A DNA stretch of 33,222 bases from contig JAOAEI010000011.1 in the NCBI GenBank assembly GCA_026416875.1, positions 1 through 33,222 on the forward strand, read 5' to 3'. The notes beneath the pieces were generated by a model. The model was given only the letters and a program-made list of their open reading frames with translations. It had not been told where the DNA came from and searched no databases. A program made the position numbers and the translations under genes. Positions 19,930 to 30,000 of this stretch are shown one piece after another. Origin of the DNA: Caloramator sp. GTDB taxonomy: Bacteria; Bacillota; Clostridia; Clostridiales; Caloramatoraceae. Positions within the stretch are counted from its first letter, which is position 1; each line of letters starts with the position of its first letter.

Positions 19930-20735
19930 TTTACCCCCATATTTAAGCTTCCTGTTTTATAGCCGGTAAGGTCTAAGGAGACAAATTTAAAACCTATCTC
20001 CTTAAGCCTTTTTTCAGCCTCATCTATAAGCTCCATATTAAAAAACTTTTCAAAATCATCCCTTGGAATCTCTATCCTTGCAATATCCCCATGACATCTT
20101 ACCCTTACATTTTTAAATCCTTTGTTTATAAGAAAAATTTCGGCATCGTCGATCATCTTTAGTTTTATTTTGTTTATCTCATCCCCATAGGGAATCCTTG
20201 TTGCAAGGCAGGCAAAGGAAGGCTTATCATAAAATTTTAGGCCCATTTCCTTTGCTAAAAATCTTATATCCTCCTTTGTAAGGCCTGCCATAAGTAATGG
20301 ACTTTTAATTTTTAGCTCTTCTATTGCCCTAAGCCCTGGTCTATAATCCTTTAAATCATCGGCATTGGTTCCATCAACTACATAGTTTATTCCAACTTCG
20401 TTAGCAAAGGATATTAGCTTTGAAAAAACTGTCTTTTTACAGATATAGCATCTATCTATTGGGTTATTTTTAAAACCTACAACATCCCTTAAAGGGTCAA
20501 ACTCAATCTGTCCATGTTCAACGCCTAATTCCTTAGCAAACTCCCTTGCCTCATTAATCTCCCATGAAGGGTATATGTAGGATACTGCTGTTGCTGCTAC
20601 AGCTCTATTTCCTAAAACATCCTTTGAAACCTTTAATAAAAAGGAACTATCTATTCCCCCAGATAAAGCAACCAAGACGCTTTCCATATCTGCTAATATA
20701 TTTTTAAGTTCATCAAGTTTTTTAAAGCTATCCAT
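19926..20735 (-). CDS. larE: ATP-dependent sacrificial sulfur transferase LarE
   Basis: VLVALSGGIDSSFLLKVS (PP-loop), RCYICKKTVFSKL, DKPSFACLATRIPYG. ATG 20735 preceded by AAAGGAGG. Confidence 0.93.
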   Translation of the reverse strand: MDSFKKLDELKNILADMESVLVALSGGIDSSFLLKVSKDVLGNRAVAATAVSYIYPSWEINEAREFAKELGVEHGQIEFDPLRDVVGFKNNPIDRCYICKKTVFSKLISFANEVGINYVVDGTNADDLKDYRPGLRAIEELKIKSPLLMAGLTKEDIRFLAKEMGLKFYDKPSFACLATRIPYGDEINKIKLKMIDDAEIFLINKGFKNVRVRCHGDIARIEIPRDDFEKFFNMELIDEAEKRLKEIGFKFVSLDLTGYKTGSLNMGVK

Positions 20736-20758
20736 AAGTAACCTCCTTTTATAATAAA

Positions 20759-20774
20759 AAGCCCTATTGGGCTT
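20759..20774 (-). terminator. Terminator between Uma2-family gene and larE
   Basis: AAGCCC-tatt-GGGCTT; minus strand continues TTTATTAT. Confidence 0.7.
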
Positions 20775-21324
20775 AAACAAATATTTCTGTCAGGTTAATC
20801 TTTAAATCGCTAAAGATGGCTGATTCTACAAAATCATCCTTAGAATATGTTCCATATTCTATATATACCCCATCCTTTAAAACAAAAACTTGGATAGTCT
20901 TGCCCTTTGAACTTGCAATCCAATATTCTTCAACGCCAAACCTTGAGTATAAATCCATCTTTTTTATATAATCATAGGATGCATTTGATGGGGATAAAAC
21001 TTCAACGATAAGCTTTGGAATTCCTTTATAATTTTCTTCTGTTATTTTGCTTTTGTCACAAATCACCGTAATATCGGGTTGAACAACGTGTTTTTCTCCT
21101 GAATTTTCATTTTCAAATATAACATCATAAGGAGCAACAAAGGGTTCGCACTCTTTTTCTTTAAAATACTCTAAAAACTTTGCAAAAATCTTTCCGAGCA
21201 CTCTTTGATGTTCGGTAGATGGTGATGCCCAAAGATATATTTGTCCATCTATAAATTCAGCCCATTTATCCTTAGTAATCTCTAAAAATTCCTCATAAGA
21301 ATATCTTCTTAGCTCTGGTAGCAT
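20773..21324 (-). CDS. Uma2-family (DUF820) putative endonuclease
   Basis: RRYSYEEFLEI, EFIDGQIY, VVQPDITVICD, PKLIVEVLSPSNASYDYIKKMDLYSRFGVEEYWI. Confidence 0.88.
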   Translation of the reverse strand: MLPELRRYSYEEFLEITKDKWAEFIDGQIYLWASPSTEHQRVLGKIFAKFLEYFKEKECEPFVAPYDVIFENENSGEKHVVQPDITVICDKSKITEENYKGIPKLIVEVLSPSNASYDYIKKMDLYSRFGVEEYWIASSKGKTIQVFVLKDGVYIEYGTYSKDDFVESAIFSDLKINLTEIFV

Positions 21325-21438
21325 ATAACCATCCCCTAAAACATATTCATACTTTTATTATAATTTAATTGATAATTTTTACAACTAAAAAGAAAAAGTA
21401 TATTTTGTGAAGTATGTTAAAAATTTATCAATAATATA

Positions 21439-21467
21439 TTGATTTCTTAATCACAAAGATATATAAT
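21439..21467 (+). promoter_or_regulatory. Distal adhE promoter
   Basis: TTGATT, 17 nt, TATAAT. Confidence 0.6.
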
Positions 21468-21471
21468 TATA

Positions 21472-21489
21472 TTGTGAAATAAATAACAA
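21472..21489. promoter_or_regulatory. Putative Rex operator (distal)
   Basis: TTGTGAA-ATAA-ATAACAA versus TTGTGAA-N4-TTAACAA: 13 of 14. Confidence 0.75.
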
Positions 21490-21592
21490 ACAGCAAAAAT
21501 ATTAGCAAAAGAGTGTTCCCAAACATCATGTAAGCTTGTCATAACAGCAAAGTTTTATTAATTTAATAGAATGTTATTTTTTATAATGTTAT

Positions 21593-21610
21593 TTGTTAAA
21601 TTATTGTCAA
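21593..21610. promoter_or_regulatory. Putative second Rex-like operator (proximal)
   Basis: TTGTTAA-ATTA-TTGTCAA, 12 of 14 to TTGTTAA-N4-TTAACAA, 5 nt after TATAAT at 21582-21587. Confidence 0.5.
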
Positions 21611-21625
21611 AGTGAGGTGTTTTGT

Positions 21626-24211
21626 ATGTTAATTACCAACAACGACGAATTGCTGCAAAAGATTAGTCAAGTAAGAAGGGCTCAAGAAATATATTCAACC
21701 TTCCCACAGGAAAAGGTTGACGAGATTTTTAGAGCAGCAGCAATGGCAGCAAATGAAGCTAGAATTTATCTTGCAAAAATGGCAGTTGAAGAAACTGGAA
21801 TGGGAATTGTAGAAGATAAAGTTATTAAAAATCATTTTGCATCGGAGTATATATATAACAAATACAAGGATGAAAAGACCTGCGGAGTTATCGAAAGGGA
21901 TGAATCCTCTGGCATCGTTAAAATAGCAGAACCAATTGGAGTTATCGCTGCAATCGTTCCTACCACAAATCCAACGTCAACAGCAATATTTAAAGCCCTA
22001 CTTGCCCTTAAAACAAGAAACGGTATAATATTCTCACCCCACCCAAGGGCTAAAAATTCAACTATAGAGGCTGCAAAAATTATTCTAAAGGCTGCAGTAA
22101 AGGCAGGAGCCCCTGAAAATATTATAGCTTGGATAGATGAACCTTCTGTTGAACTTTCACAGCTTCTTATGAGCCAGTGCGACTTTATCCTTGCAACTGG
22201 TGGTCCTGGAATGGTAAAGGCAGCTTATTCATCAGGAAAGCCAGCAATAGGCGTTGGTTCTGGAAATACACCTGCAATTATAGATGAAACAGCCCATATA
22301 AAGATGGCTGTAAACTCAATTATCCTATCAAAAAGCTTTGATAATGGAGTTATATGTGCATCTGAACAGGCTGTTATAGTTTTGGATGAGGTTTATGATG
22401 AGGTTAAAAGGGAATTTATAGAAAGAGGCTCCTACTTCCTAAAGGAGGATGAAATAGATAAAGTTAGAAAAATAATACTTGTAAACGGCTCAATAAACGC
22501 AAAAATAGTTGGACAAAGTCCCCAAAGGATTGCTGAGATGGCAGGAATTACAATCCCTGAAAATACAAGAATAATAATTGGAGAAGTTGATAAGGTTGGA
22601 ATTTCCGAACCCTTCTCCTTTGAAAAGCTATCACCAATCCTTGCAATGTATAGGGCAAAATCCTTTGACGATGCCGTAAACCTTGCCGTTGAACTTGTAA
22701 AGCATGGAGGATTTGGCCACACATCCGTTCTTTACACAGATACAATAAAATGCAAAGATAGAGTAGAAAAATTCAGCGCTGCAATGAAAACAGGAAGAAT
22801 AATAATAAACATGCCATCCTCCCAAGGTGCAATAGGAGATATATACAACTTCAGATTAGAGCCTTCTCTAACTCTTGGCTGCGGTTCCTGGGGTGGAAAC
22901 TCAGTTTCTGAAAACGTAGGAGTTAAACATCTTTTAAACATAAAAAACGTAGCTGAGAGGAGAGAAAATATGCTCTGGTTTAGGGTTCCTGAAAAGATTT
23001 ACTTTAAATACGGCAGCCTTTCAACAGCCCTTAAGGAATTAAGGGATATGGGAAAGAAAAAGGCCTTCATAGTTACAGATAAGGTGCTATTTGACCTTGG
23101 ATTTACAAACAAAGTCACTGATATATTAGATGAGCTCGGAATTCAGCACAGCGTATTCTTTGAGGTTGAACCAGACCCAACATTACATTGTGCTAAAAAG
23201 GGTGCTGAGCTTATGAAATCCTTCTCCCCTGATGTAATAATAGCCCTTGGTGGAGGCTCACCAATGGATGCTGCAAAGATTATGTGGGTTATGTATGAAC
23301 ATCCAGAGGTTAGATTTGAGGACCTTGCCTTAAGATTTATGGACATTAGAAAAAGAATATATAGATTCCCTGAATTAGGCAAAAAAGCGATGATGGTTGC
23401 TATCCCAACAACAGCAGGAACAGGTTCTGAAGTTACTCCATTTGCCGTTATTACAGATGAAAAAACAGGAATTAAATATCCTCTTGCAGACTATGAATTA
23501 ACTCCTGATATGGCCATAGTCGATCCTGAGCTTATGATGAATATGCCAAAGGGACTTACTGCTGCATCAGGAATAGATGCTCTAACCCATGCAATTGAAG
23601 CCTATGTTTCCGTCCTTGCATCTGAATTTACTAATGGACTTGCCCTTGAGGCGATAAGATTAATATTTAAGTATTTACCATCAGCATATAACGAAGGTGC
23701 TAAAAATCAAAAGGCAAGGGAAAAGATGGCTTATGCTTCTACAATAGCAGGAATGGCCTTTGCTAATGCCTTCCTTGGAATATGCCATTCAATGGCCCAT
23801 AAGCTTGGTGCTGCCTTCAACATCCCCCATGGCGTTGCAAATGGACTTTTAATTAGCGAGGTTATAAGATTTAATGCAGTGGATAATCCAAGAAAACAAA
23901 CTGCCTTCCCGCAATACAAATACCCAAATATAAAATGGAGATATGCACAGATTGCCGACTATCTAAGACTTGGCGGAAATAATGAAGATGATAAGGTTGA
24001 ACTCTTGATAAAGGCAATTGAAGATTTAAAAGAAAAGGTAGGTATTCCAAAATCCATTAAAGAAGCTGGGGTATCAGAAAAGAAATTCTATGCAAAGCTT
24101 GACGAGCTTGCAGAACAGGCCTTTGATGACCAGTGCACTGGAACTAACCCAAGATATCCACTAATCAGCGAGATAAAGGAAATTTATATAAGGGCATTTG
24201 AAGGAAGATAA
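21626..24211 (+). CDS. adhE: Bifunctional acetaldehyde-CoA/alcohol dehydrogenase
   Basis: N-terminal aldehyde dehydrogenase half (IVPTTNPTSTAIFKAL, GVICASEQAVI) fused to an iron-ADH half (ALGGGSPMDAAKIMW, HSMAHKLGAAFNIPHGVANG). Confidence 0.97.
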   Translation: MLITNNDELLQKISQVRRAQEIYSTFPQEKVDEIFRAAAMAANEARIYLAKMAVEETGMGIVEDKVIKNHFASEYIYNKYKDEKTCGVIERDESSGIVKIAEPIGVIAAIVPTTNPTSTAIFKALLALKTRNGIIFSPHPRAKNSTIEAAKIILKAAVKAGAPENIIAWIDEPSVELSQLLMSQCDFILATGGPGMVKAAYSSGKPAIGVGSGNTPAIIDETAHIKMAVNSIILSKSFDNGVICASEQAVIVLDEVYDEVKREFIERGSYFLKEDEIDKVRKIILVNGSINAKIVGQSPQRIAEMAGITIPENTRIIIGEVDKVGISEPFSFEKLSPILAMYRAKSFDDAVNLAVELVKHGGFGHTSVLYTDTIKCKDRVEKFSAAMKTGRIIINMPSSQGAIGDIYNFRLEPSLTLGCGSWGGNSVSENVGVKHLLNIKNVAERRENMLWFRVPEKIYFKYGSLSTALKELRDMGKKKAFIVTDKVLFDLGFTNKVTDILDELGIQHSVFFEVEPDPTLHCAKKGAELMKSFSPDVIIALGGGSPMDAAKIMWVMYEHPEVRFEDLALRFMDIRKRIYRFPELGKKAMMVAIPTTAGTGSEVTPFAVITDEKTGIKYPLADYELTPDMAIVDPELMMNMPKGLTAASGIDALTHAIEAYVSVLASEFTNGLALEAIRLIFKYLPSAYNEGAKNQKAREKMAYASTIAGMAFANAFLGICHSMAHKLGAAFNIPHGVANGLLISEVIRFNAVDNPRKQTAFPQYKYPNIKWRYAQIADYLRLGGNNEDDKVELLIKAIEDLKEKVGIPKSIKEAGVSEKKFYAKLDELAEQAFDDQCTGTNPRYPLISEIKEIYIRAFEGR

Positions 24212-24216
24212 TTTTA

Positions 24217-24243
24217 AGGGCTATCTCCTTTTGAGGTAGCCCT
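24217..24243. terminator. Shared bidirectional terminator of adhE and the Nramp gene
   Basis: AGGGCTATCTC-cttt-TGAGGTAGCCCT between convergent genes. Confidence 0.7.
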
Positions 24244-25447
24244 ATTGTTTTATTAATAAAAGAACATTAAGAACAGTAACAACGATCCCTATAATCCAAA
24301 GTAAAACATTTGTTATTAAATCATTTTTGAATTCACCCATTACATATTGAGAGCTTGTTAAAAATATTAAAAGGAAGATCGTAAAGGGAAGTTGAATGCT
24401 TAAAACTATCTGTGATATCAATAGGCCCTTAAAGGTATCGCTAATTAACATAATTATTAAAAGTGCACAGATTAAAGTCATAGCTATGCCTATTTTTGTT
24501 TCTTTATCTTTGATATCATAGGTTTTGTTGTAGATTCCTGAATATATTACACCTCCAGAAATTCCTGCTGTAATGCTTGATGAAATTCCTGAAAATAAAA
24601 GGGCAAGGGCAAAAACCAAGGATGCTAAACCTCCAAGGATTGGTTTTAATAGGATTTGTGCCTGTTGAAGTTCTTTGACTAATATTCCGTTTTTATAAAA
24701 GGTAGCTGCTGCAACTATTATCATCGCACTATTTATTCCCCAGCCTATAATCATTGAAAATAACGTGTCTAAAAATTCAAACCTGATTTGCCTTATCAAG
24801 TTAGTTTCATTAGTCCTATCAAAATGTTTGTTTTGAATAATCTCTGAATGCAAAAAAAGATTATGGGGCATTACAACAGCACCTAAAACGCTCATTATTA
24901 CAGGCATCGATCCCTTAGGAATCGAAGGAATCGTCCAGCTGAAAAGAGCCTTTCCCCATTCTACATCAACAAGGGCAAGTTCAAAGATAAAGCAAAAGCC
25001 AATAATCGATACAAAACATATTATCCATTTTTCTATTTTATTGTAGGAGTTAGTCCATATCATAAATAGAGAAAAAGTTGCTATTAAAACTGCTGCCAGT
25101 TTAATTGGAATAGCAAAGAGCATATTTAAAGCTATTGCTCCACCTAAGATTTCTGCAAGGGCCGTTGAAATGGATGCAATATATGCACTTATCAAAATCA
25201 ATTTACTTATTAAAGGTTTAGTATAAGAAGTTGCAGCTTCAGAAAGGCTCTTTCCAGTAATAATTCCAAGCCTTGCAGCTGTATGCTGCAAAACTATAAG
25301 CATCAAAGTAGATATAGTAACCATCCATAAAAGCCTATAACCGTATTCAGAACCTGCTGCAACATTTGATGCCCAATTGCCGGGATCTATAAATCCTACA
25401 GTTATTAAAAGCCCTGGCCCAATATATTTAATAAATTCCCTAACCAT
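24242..25447 (-). CDS. mntH: Nramp-family divalent metal transporter
   Basis: TM1 DPGNW and TM6 GAVVMPHNLFLHS motifs; 401 aa polytopic protein. Confidence 0.93.
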   Translation of the reverse strand: MVREFIKYIGPGLLITVGFIDPGNWASNVAAGSEYGYRLLWMVTISTLMLIVLQHTAARLGIITGKSLSEAATSYTKPLISKLILISAYIASISTALAEILGGAIALNMLFAIPIKLAAVLIATFSLFMIWTNSYNKIEKWIICFVSIIGFCFIFELALVDVEWGKALFSWTIPSIPKGSMPVIMSVLGAVVMPHNLFLHSEIIQNKHFDRTNETNLIRQIRFEFLDTLFSMIIGWGINSAMIIVAAATFYKNGILVKELQQAQILLKPILGGLASLVFALALLFSGISSSITAGISGGVIYSGIYNKTYDIKDKETKIGIAMTLICALLIIMLISDTFKGLLISQIVLSIQLPFTIFLLIFLTSSQYVMGEFKNDLITNVLLWIIGIVVTVLNVLLLIKQ

Positions 25448-25475
25448 TATGTTTCCCCCTTAAGGCTTAAACATC

Positions 25476-25507
25476 AATCTTGTAGGAGCACATGCCCCCA
25501 CAAGATT
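25476..25507 (-). terminator. Hairpin between repeat-protein gene and mntH
   Basis: AATCTTGT...ACAAGATT 8-bp arms; no strong T-run, so function uncertain. Confidence 0.4.
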
Positions 25508-25513
25508 TTATAT

Positions 25514-26761
25514 TTAACCCCTATATATATGCCAAAGGGCATTATCAGTTCCTCTTGCAAATACGTCTATTCTGTTTGGTCCCCAGGATACTGCTGCCGG
25601 TTCTGATGTTAATTGTCCACCAAGGTCCATCCAGTCGCTCCATCTTGAACCATTCCACCATTTGTGCCATAGAGCATTATTTGTCCCCCTTGCAAACACA
25701 TCTATTCTATTAGGACCCCAAGAAGAAGCTGCTGGATCTGAAGTTAAAACTCCTCCAAGGTCCTCCCATTCACTCCACCTTGAACCATCCCACCATTTAT
25801 GCCAAAGAGCATTATTTGTTCCCCTTGCAAAGACATCTATTCTGTTTGGTCCCCAAGACACTGCCGCCGGTGCCGATGTTAAAACTCCTCCGAGGTTTTC
25901 CCAATCATTCCATCTAGAACCGTCCCACCATTTATGGTAAAGGGCATTATCTGTCCCCCTTACAAATACATCTATCCTATTTCTTCCCCAGGATGCTGCA
26001 GCTGGCGCTGATGTTAACACTCCACCAAGGCTCTCCCAATCGCTCCATCTTCTTCCGTCCCACCACTTATGATAAAGGGCATTATCTGTTCCCCTTACAA
26101 ATACATCTATCCTATTTCTTCCCCAGGATACTGCATCAGGACTTGATGTTAAAATTCCTCCAAGGTTTTCCCAATCGCTCCATCTTCTTCCGTCCCACCA
26201 TTTATAATAAAGGGCATTATCTGTTCCCCTTACAAATACATCTATCCTATTTCTTCCCCAGGATGCAGCACCAGGCCCAGAGGTTAAAATCCCGCCAAGG
26301 CTTTCCCAACGGCTCCATCCTGATGATGTTTCTTCCTTAATATTCTCCAAAGTAAATTTTATTAAATCTCTAATTATTTCATTTGTCCTGCGTGGTGGAA
26401 CCCTAAAACCTAAAAATGTTGCAAAAATCCAAGGCATATCTCTTCTTAGGCTAGTAAATAGTGCATCAGTCTTTTGATTAATACTTCCTGTATAGTTTTC
26501 AGCGTTCCTTACAACGTAAGTTACAATTGCCCTGAATATCATTCTGGTGATATTCCTTGACATTCCATATCTTCTAAGCTCGGCATATACATTTACAAAT
26601 TCTGTATCAACAAGCCTCATTATTCTGTTTACCTCTTGAGTAATTTGCCTTACTAATTCATCCTCTCCGTATTCCAATTCTAAATCATCATCCCTGTAGT
26701 TTTCCTCATAGTCTTCATAATCTCTCCAATACTGCCACATCCAAAAGTATGGACAATACAA
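25514..26761 (-). CDS. DUF346/PLL-like beta-propeller repeat protein with helical N-terminal domain
   Basis: Six 45-aa repeats W-x-x-W-x-x-LGGxLTSxPxAxSWGxNRIDVFxRGTxNALxxKWWDGxRW. TTG start at 26761 preferred (GGAGGG SD) over the ORF start at 26788. Confidence 0.85.
   Translation of the reverse strand: MYCPYFWMWQYWRDYEDYEENYRDDDLELEYGEDELVRQITQEVNRIMRLVDTEFVNVYAELRRYGMSRNITRMIFRAIVTYVVRNAENYTGSINQKTDALFTSLRRDMPWIFATFLGFRVPPRRTNEIIRDLIKFTLENIKEETSSGWSRWESLGGILTSGPGAASWGRNRIDVFVRGTDNALYYKWWDGRRWSDWENLGGILTSSPDAVSWGRNRIDVFVRGTDNALYHKWWDGRRWSDWESLGGVLTSAPAAASWGRNRIDVFVRGTDNALYHKWWDGSRWNDWENLGGVLTSAPAAVSWGPNRIDVFARGTNNALWHKWWDGSRWSEWEDLGGVLTSDPAASSWGPNRIDVFARGTNNALWHKWWNGSRWSDWMDLGGQLTSEPAAVSWGPNRIDVFARGTDNALWHIYRG
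25517..26317 (-). repeat. Six tandem 135-bp coding repeats
   Basis: Units begin (minus) at 26317, 26182, 26047, 25912, 25777, 25642; last unit 42 codons. Confidence 0.92.
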
Positions 26762-27033
26762 AACAAGTCCCTCCAATAAAATTCTCACAGTATATAATAT
26801 ACTTTTAAGTTATTAAGTGTTACCTTCGTTTATGATGGAAAATTGTAACCTCTGAGGGGAATAGAACCTTTGAAAAGTATACCATCGATAATTGAAATGG
26901 ATGAATAAGATAAAATAGCTGAAGTGCCAAAGGTCGAAGATTTGTTTAATAAAATCAAAAAATAGTTCAAAAATTTTGTAATCTAAAGGGACACGAAATG
27001 CCAATATCAATAACCTTTAAAGCATTTAAAATA

Positions 27034-27053
27034 AGCCAGGCAAAAGCCTGGCT
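27034..27053 (-). terminator. Terminator of amylopullulanase gene
   Basis: AGCCAGGC-aaaa-GCCTGGCT overlapping the stop codon; T-run is weak. Confidence 0.7.
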
Positions 27054-30000
27054 ATTTTACATCAAATTCTAAAACATTTGATAATGGTTTCATATTGTCT
27101 AAATCATCCCATACAAATGCTCTTAGCTTATAGCTTCCCTTTTCGGGCAGTTTAATTCTTGCAATTAACTCAACAGTTTTATTAGGTTCTAAAGTATTTG
27201 TCACTGCAACAAGGCTTACCAAAGTATTCTTGTCATCAAACAAACCAACAATTAAACTTGCTTTTTGAGCTACATTAGAGATATTTTGTGCTTTGACTTT
27301 TATAACAGCATCTGAACCTAATTTAAAACTAATATTAGGAGTAATGTTTTCAACTATCACTGTTTCTTCAATTGTTTTATCAGTTAAAATAAAGCTTCCA
27401 AATCTATCCGTTTCAAATTCTAAAGCGCCACTTTCGAAAATAGAAGGTAATTTAATAAATTTATTGTTTTCTTTATCAAAATAATATACAAATACATTAT
27501 TAAACTTTTTAGTATCAAGCATTGTTTTTAACTTTAGCTTTGCATTAACTAATTTGTCTACATTTGATATGAGTTTAAATGTAAATATTTTCTTTCCAAT
27601 ATCATTTAATTTCACGTCACTTGAATGTTCAATATCAACTTCAAAAGAATTTTCAACGTTTCTTAATATGTCTTTTGCATTATAGCTTATTTCAAAATCC
27701 TTAATTTTACTTGTTATAATTATATTCTTAAGTGTAGCAGCATATAATGCTTCTCTTGAAATACTACTTGGAGCTTCAAAAACTGAACCTTCATTTGCTT
27801 TAAGCATCGCTTTTATTAATTCCTGTTCATCCTTGTCTTCCTTATCCATTGCTCTATTTTCTACTATAAAGCTTGAATCATAAGCAGGTTTTAAGCTTTC
27901 TACATCAATCGCTATTTCCTTTATTTCATTTACCAATATTGCTCCTGATTTTTCATTTAAATTTAAGTTAACCCTCCCATTTGAAATTACAGCTTCTTGC
28001 CCTGAAATTAAATCTATGAATTTTGTTCCATTTTCATATGGAAGGTTTAAGCTTATATTCTTTGACGCCCCCCTGTTTATGATTATGATTGCTTTATCTG
28101 ATCCCTTTTCTCTCATATATGCTAAAACATCTTCATTGACTGATATTGGTCTAATTTCACCAGTTCTTAATACTTCATAACTATTTCTTATGTTAATGAG
28201 TTTTGCATACCATTCAACAAGCTCCCTATCGCCCTTACCCCATGGGAAGGTTCTTCTGTTATCAGGGTCATCTGCACCAAATTGTCCTGCCTCATCTCCA
28301 TAATATATAACCGGTGCTCCAGGATATGTCATCTGCATCAATGCTGCAAGCTTTAGAAGTTTCTTTGCATTTTCGCTTGGAGGATTAGCTATATCCTTTA
28401 CGCTCTTTTGATATCCATCAAAGGCAGATATTGCCCTTTGGGTATCGTGGGAATCGATTAAGTTAAACATCGCATAAAAAGCTTCCCTTGGATATTGTTC
28501 CCTTATAAGCTCTAGCATTTCCATAGTCTTTTTAGCATCCTTTTGTCCTGTTAAGAAATCCAACAGAGCTCCTCTAAATCTATAATTCATAACAGAATCA
28601 TACATATCTCCTAAAAGATATCTTGTAGCATCATCCCAAATCTCACCTATTATTACATTATCCCCTTCTTCCTTTACAGCTCTTCTGAAATTAACCCATG
28701 TTTCATCTGAAACCTCATTTGCAACATCGAGTCTCCAGCCGCTAGCACCTTTTCTTAACCAATACCTTGTATGCGAATCTTCGCCATCAACAACTTCTTC
28801 AGCCCAAGATTTAACTTGATATTCTGAACCATTTAGTGCCTGTATCACAGGCATAGAGTCAAATCCCCACCATCCTTCATAGTAATAGCGCTCGGTTGCT
28901 TTCCCAACATTTACCTTCCTGTTTTCAATCTTAAACCAATCCTTATAATGGAAATCAGTAATTCCAATGCTTCTAAAGTATTCATGAACTCTATTTTCAG
29001 CCTCCTGCTGACTTAATCCTTCAAGGTTCATCAAATCGTAAACCCTTGACCAATATTGATAAGCTCCAAGGGGTTTCCCCTTTGTCATGTATTTGCCATA
29101 TCTATCAAAATAAATTGAGTCATCAGAAACATGATTTAATACTCCATCAAGTATTATTTTCATTCCTCTCTTTTTAGCTTCATTAGCAAGTCTTACAAAA
29201 TCATCCATAGAGCCAAGTAGTGGATCAAGTTCCTTGTAATCAGTTGCATCATATCTATGGTTTGATATGGATTTAGAAATAGGATTAAAGTAGATTACAT
29301 TTACTCCAAGGGCCTTTAGATAATCTAGCCTCTTTATAACTCCTTCTATATCTCCACCATACATTTCGTTACACCATTCTTTATCTCCCCTTGTTCCTTT
29401 ATAGTCTTCTCTATCCTCCAAAGATGGAACTTCAGGGATTGCATACCAATCATCATAAAATTCGTAAAGAACACTTCCCCTTGCAAATTTTTGTGAATAG
29501 TCGTTTTTCTTATCTCCGTTGTAAAATCTATCTGGGAATATGTGATATATCACAGCGTTTTTCATCCAATCAGGAGTTTTAAAATCAGGAAGATATACGT
29601 TAAGCCCATAGGACAAAACCTTTCCTAAATCATCGGCTTTACCCTTTCCATATAGTCCATCGTCGTCGCCATAGGCCTTTACTTCAGAACCATTTGAGAT
29701 TATAAAATAATATTGATACATTCCCTTTTCACTTGGTGTATAGGTAGTGTTCCAAATAAAGTTATCTTCTACAATAGTTTTTGTCATATCTATGCTTTCT
29801 TTACCATTTGGAGTTAATACAACAAGTTTTACTTGTGAAACATCCTGTCCCGTTCTTATGTTGAATTTTACATTTTCTCCAACTTTAACAGCACCAAAGG
29901 GCTCCTTGAAGCTTAAATCTCTTGAATCATAATAAATTTTACTTATATCTATATTCCTTTGGGAAGCGTTGTTGAATATCAGACCTGTTACATAATCATA

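Noticed and set aside
25517-26317. CRISPR-like periodic repeats
   Set aside because: Period is 135 bp, the whole unit is similar, and it is an open coding frame with conserved protein repeats; no short repeat/unique spacer pattern.
25492-26340. Plus-strand ORFs with repeated motifs antisense to the DUF346-like gene
   Set aside because: Their periodicity simply mirrors the 135-bp coding repeats on the other strand.
26813-27010. 65-aa minus-strand ORF
   Set aside because: No recognisable motif or good SD; composition consistent with AT-rich chance.
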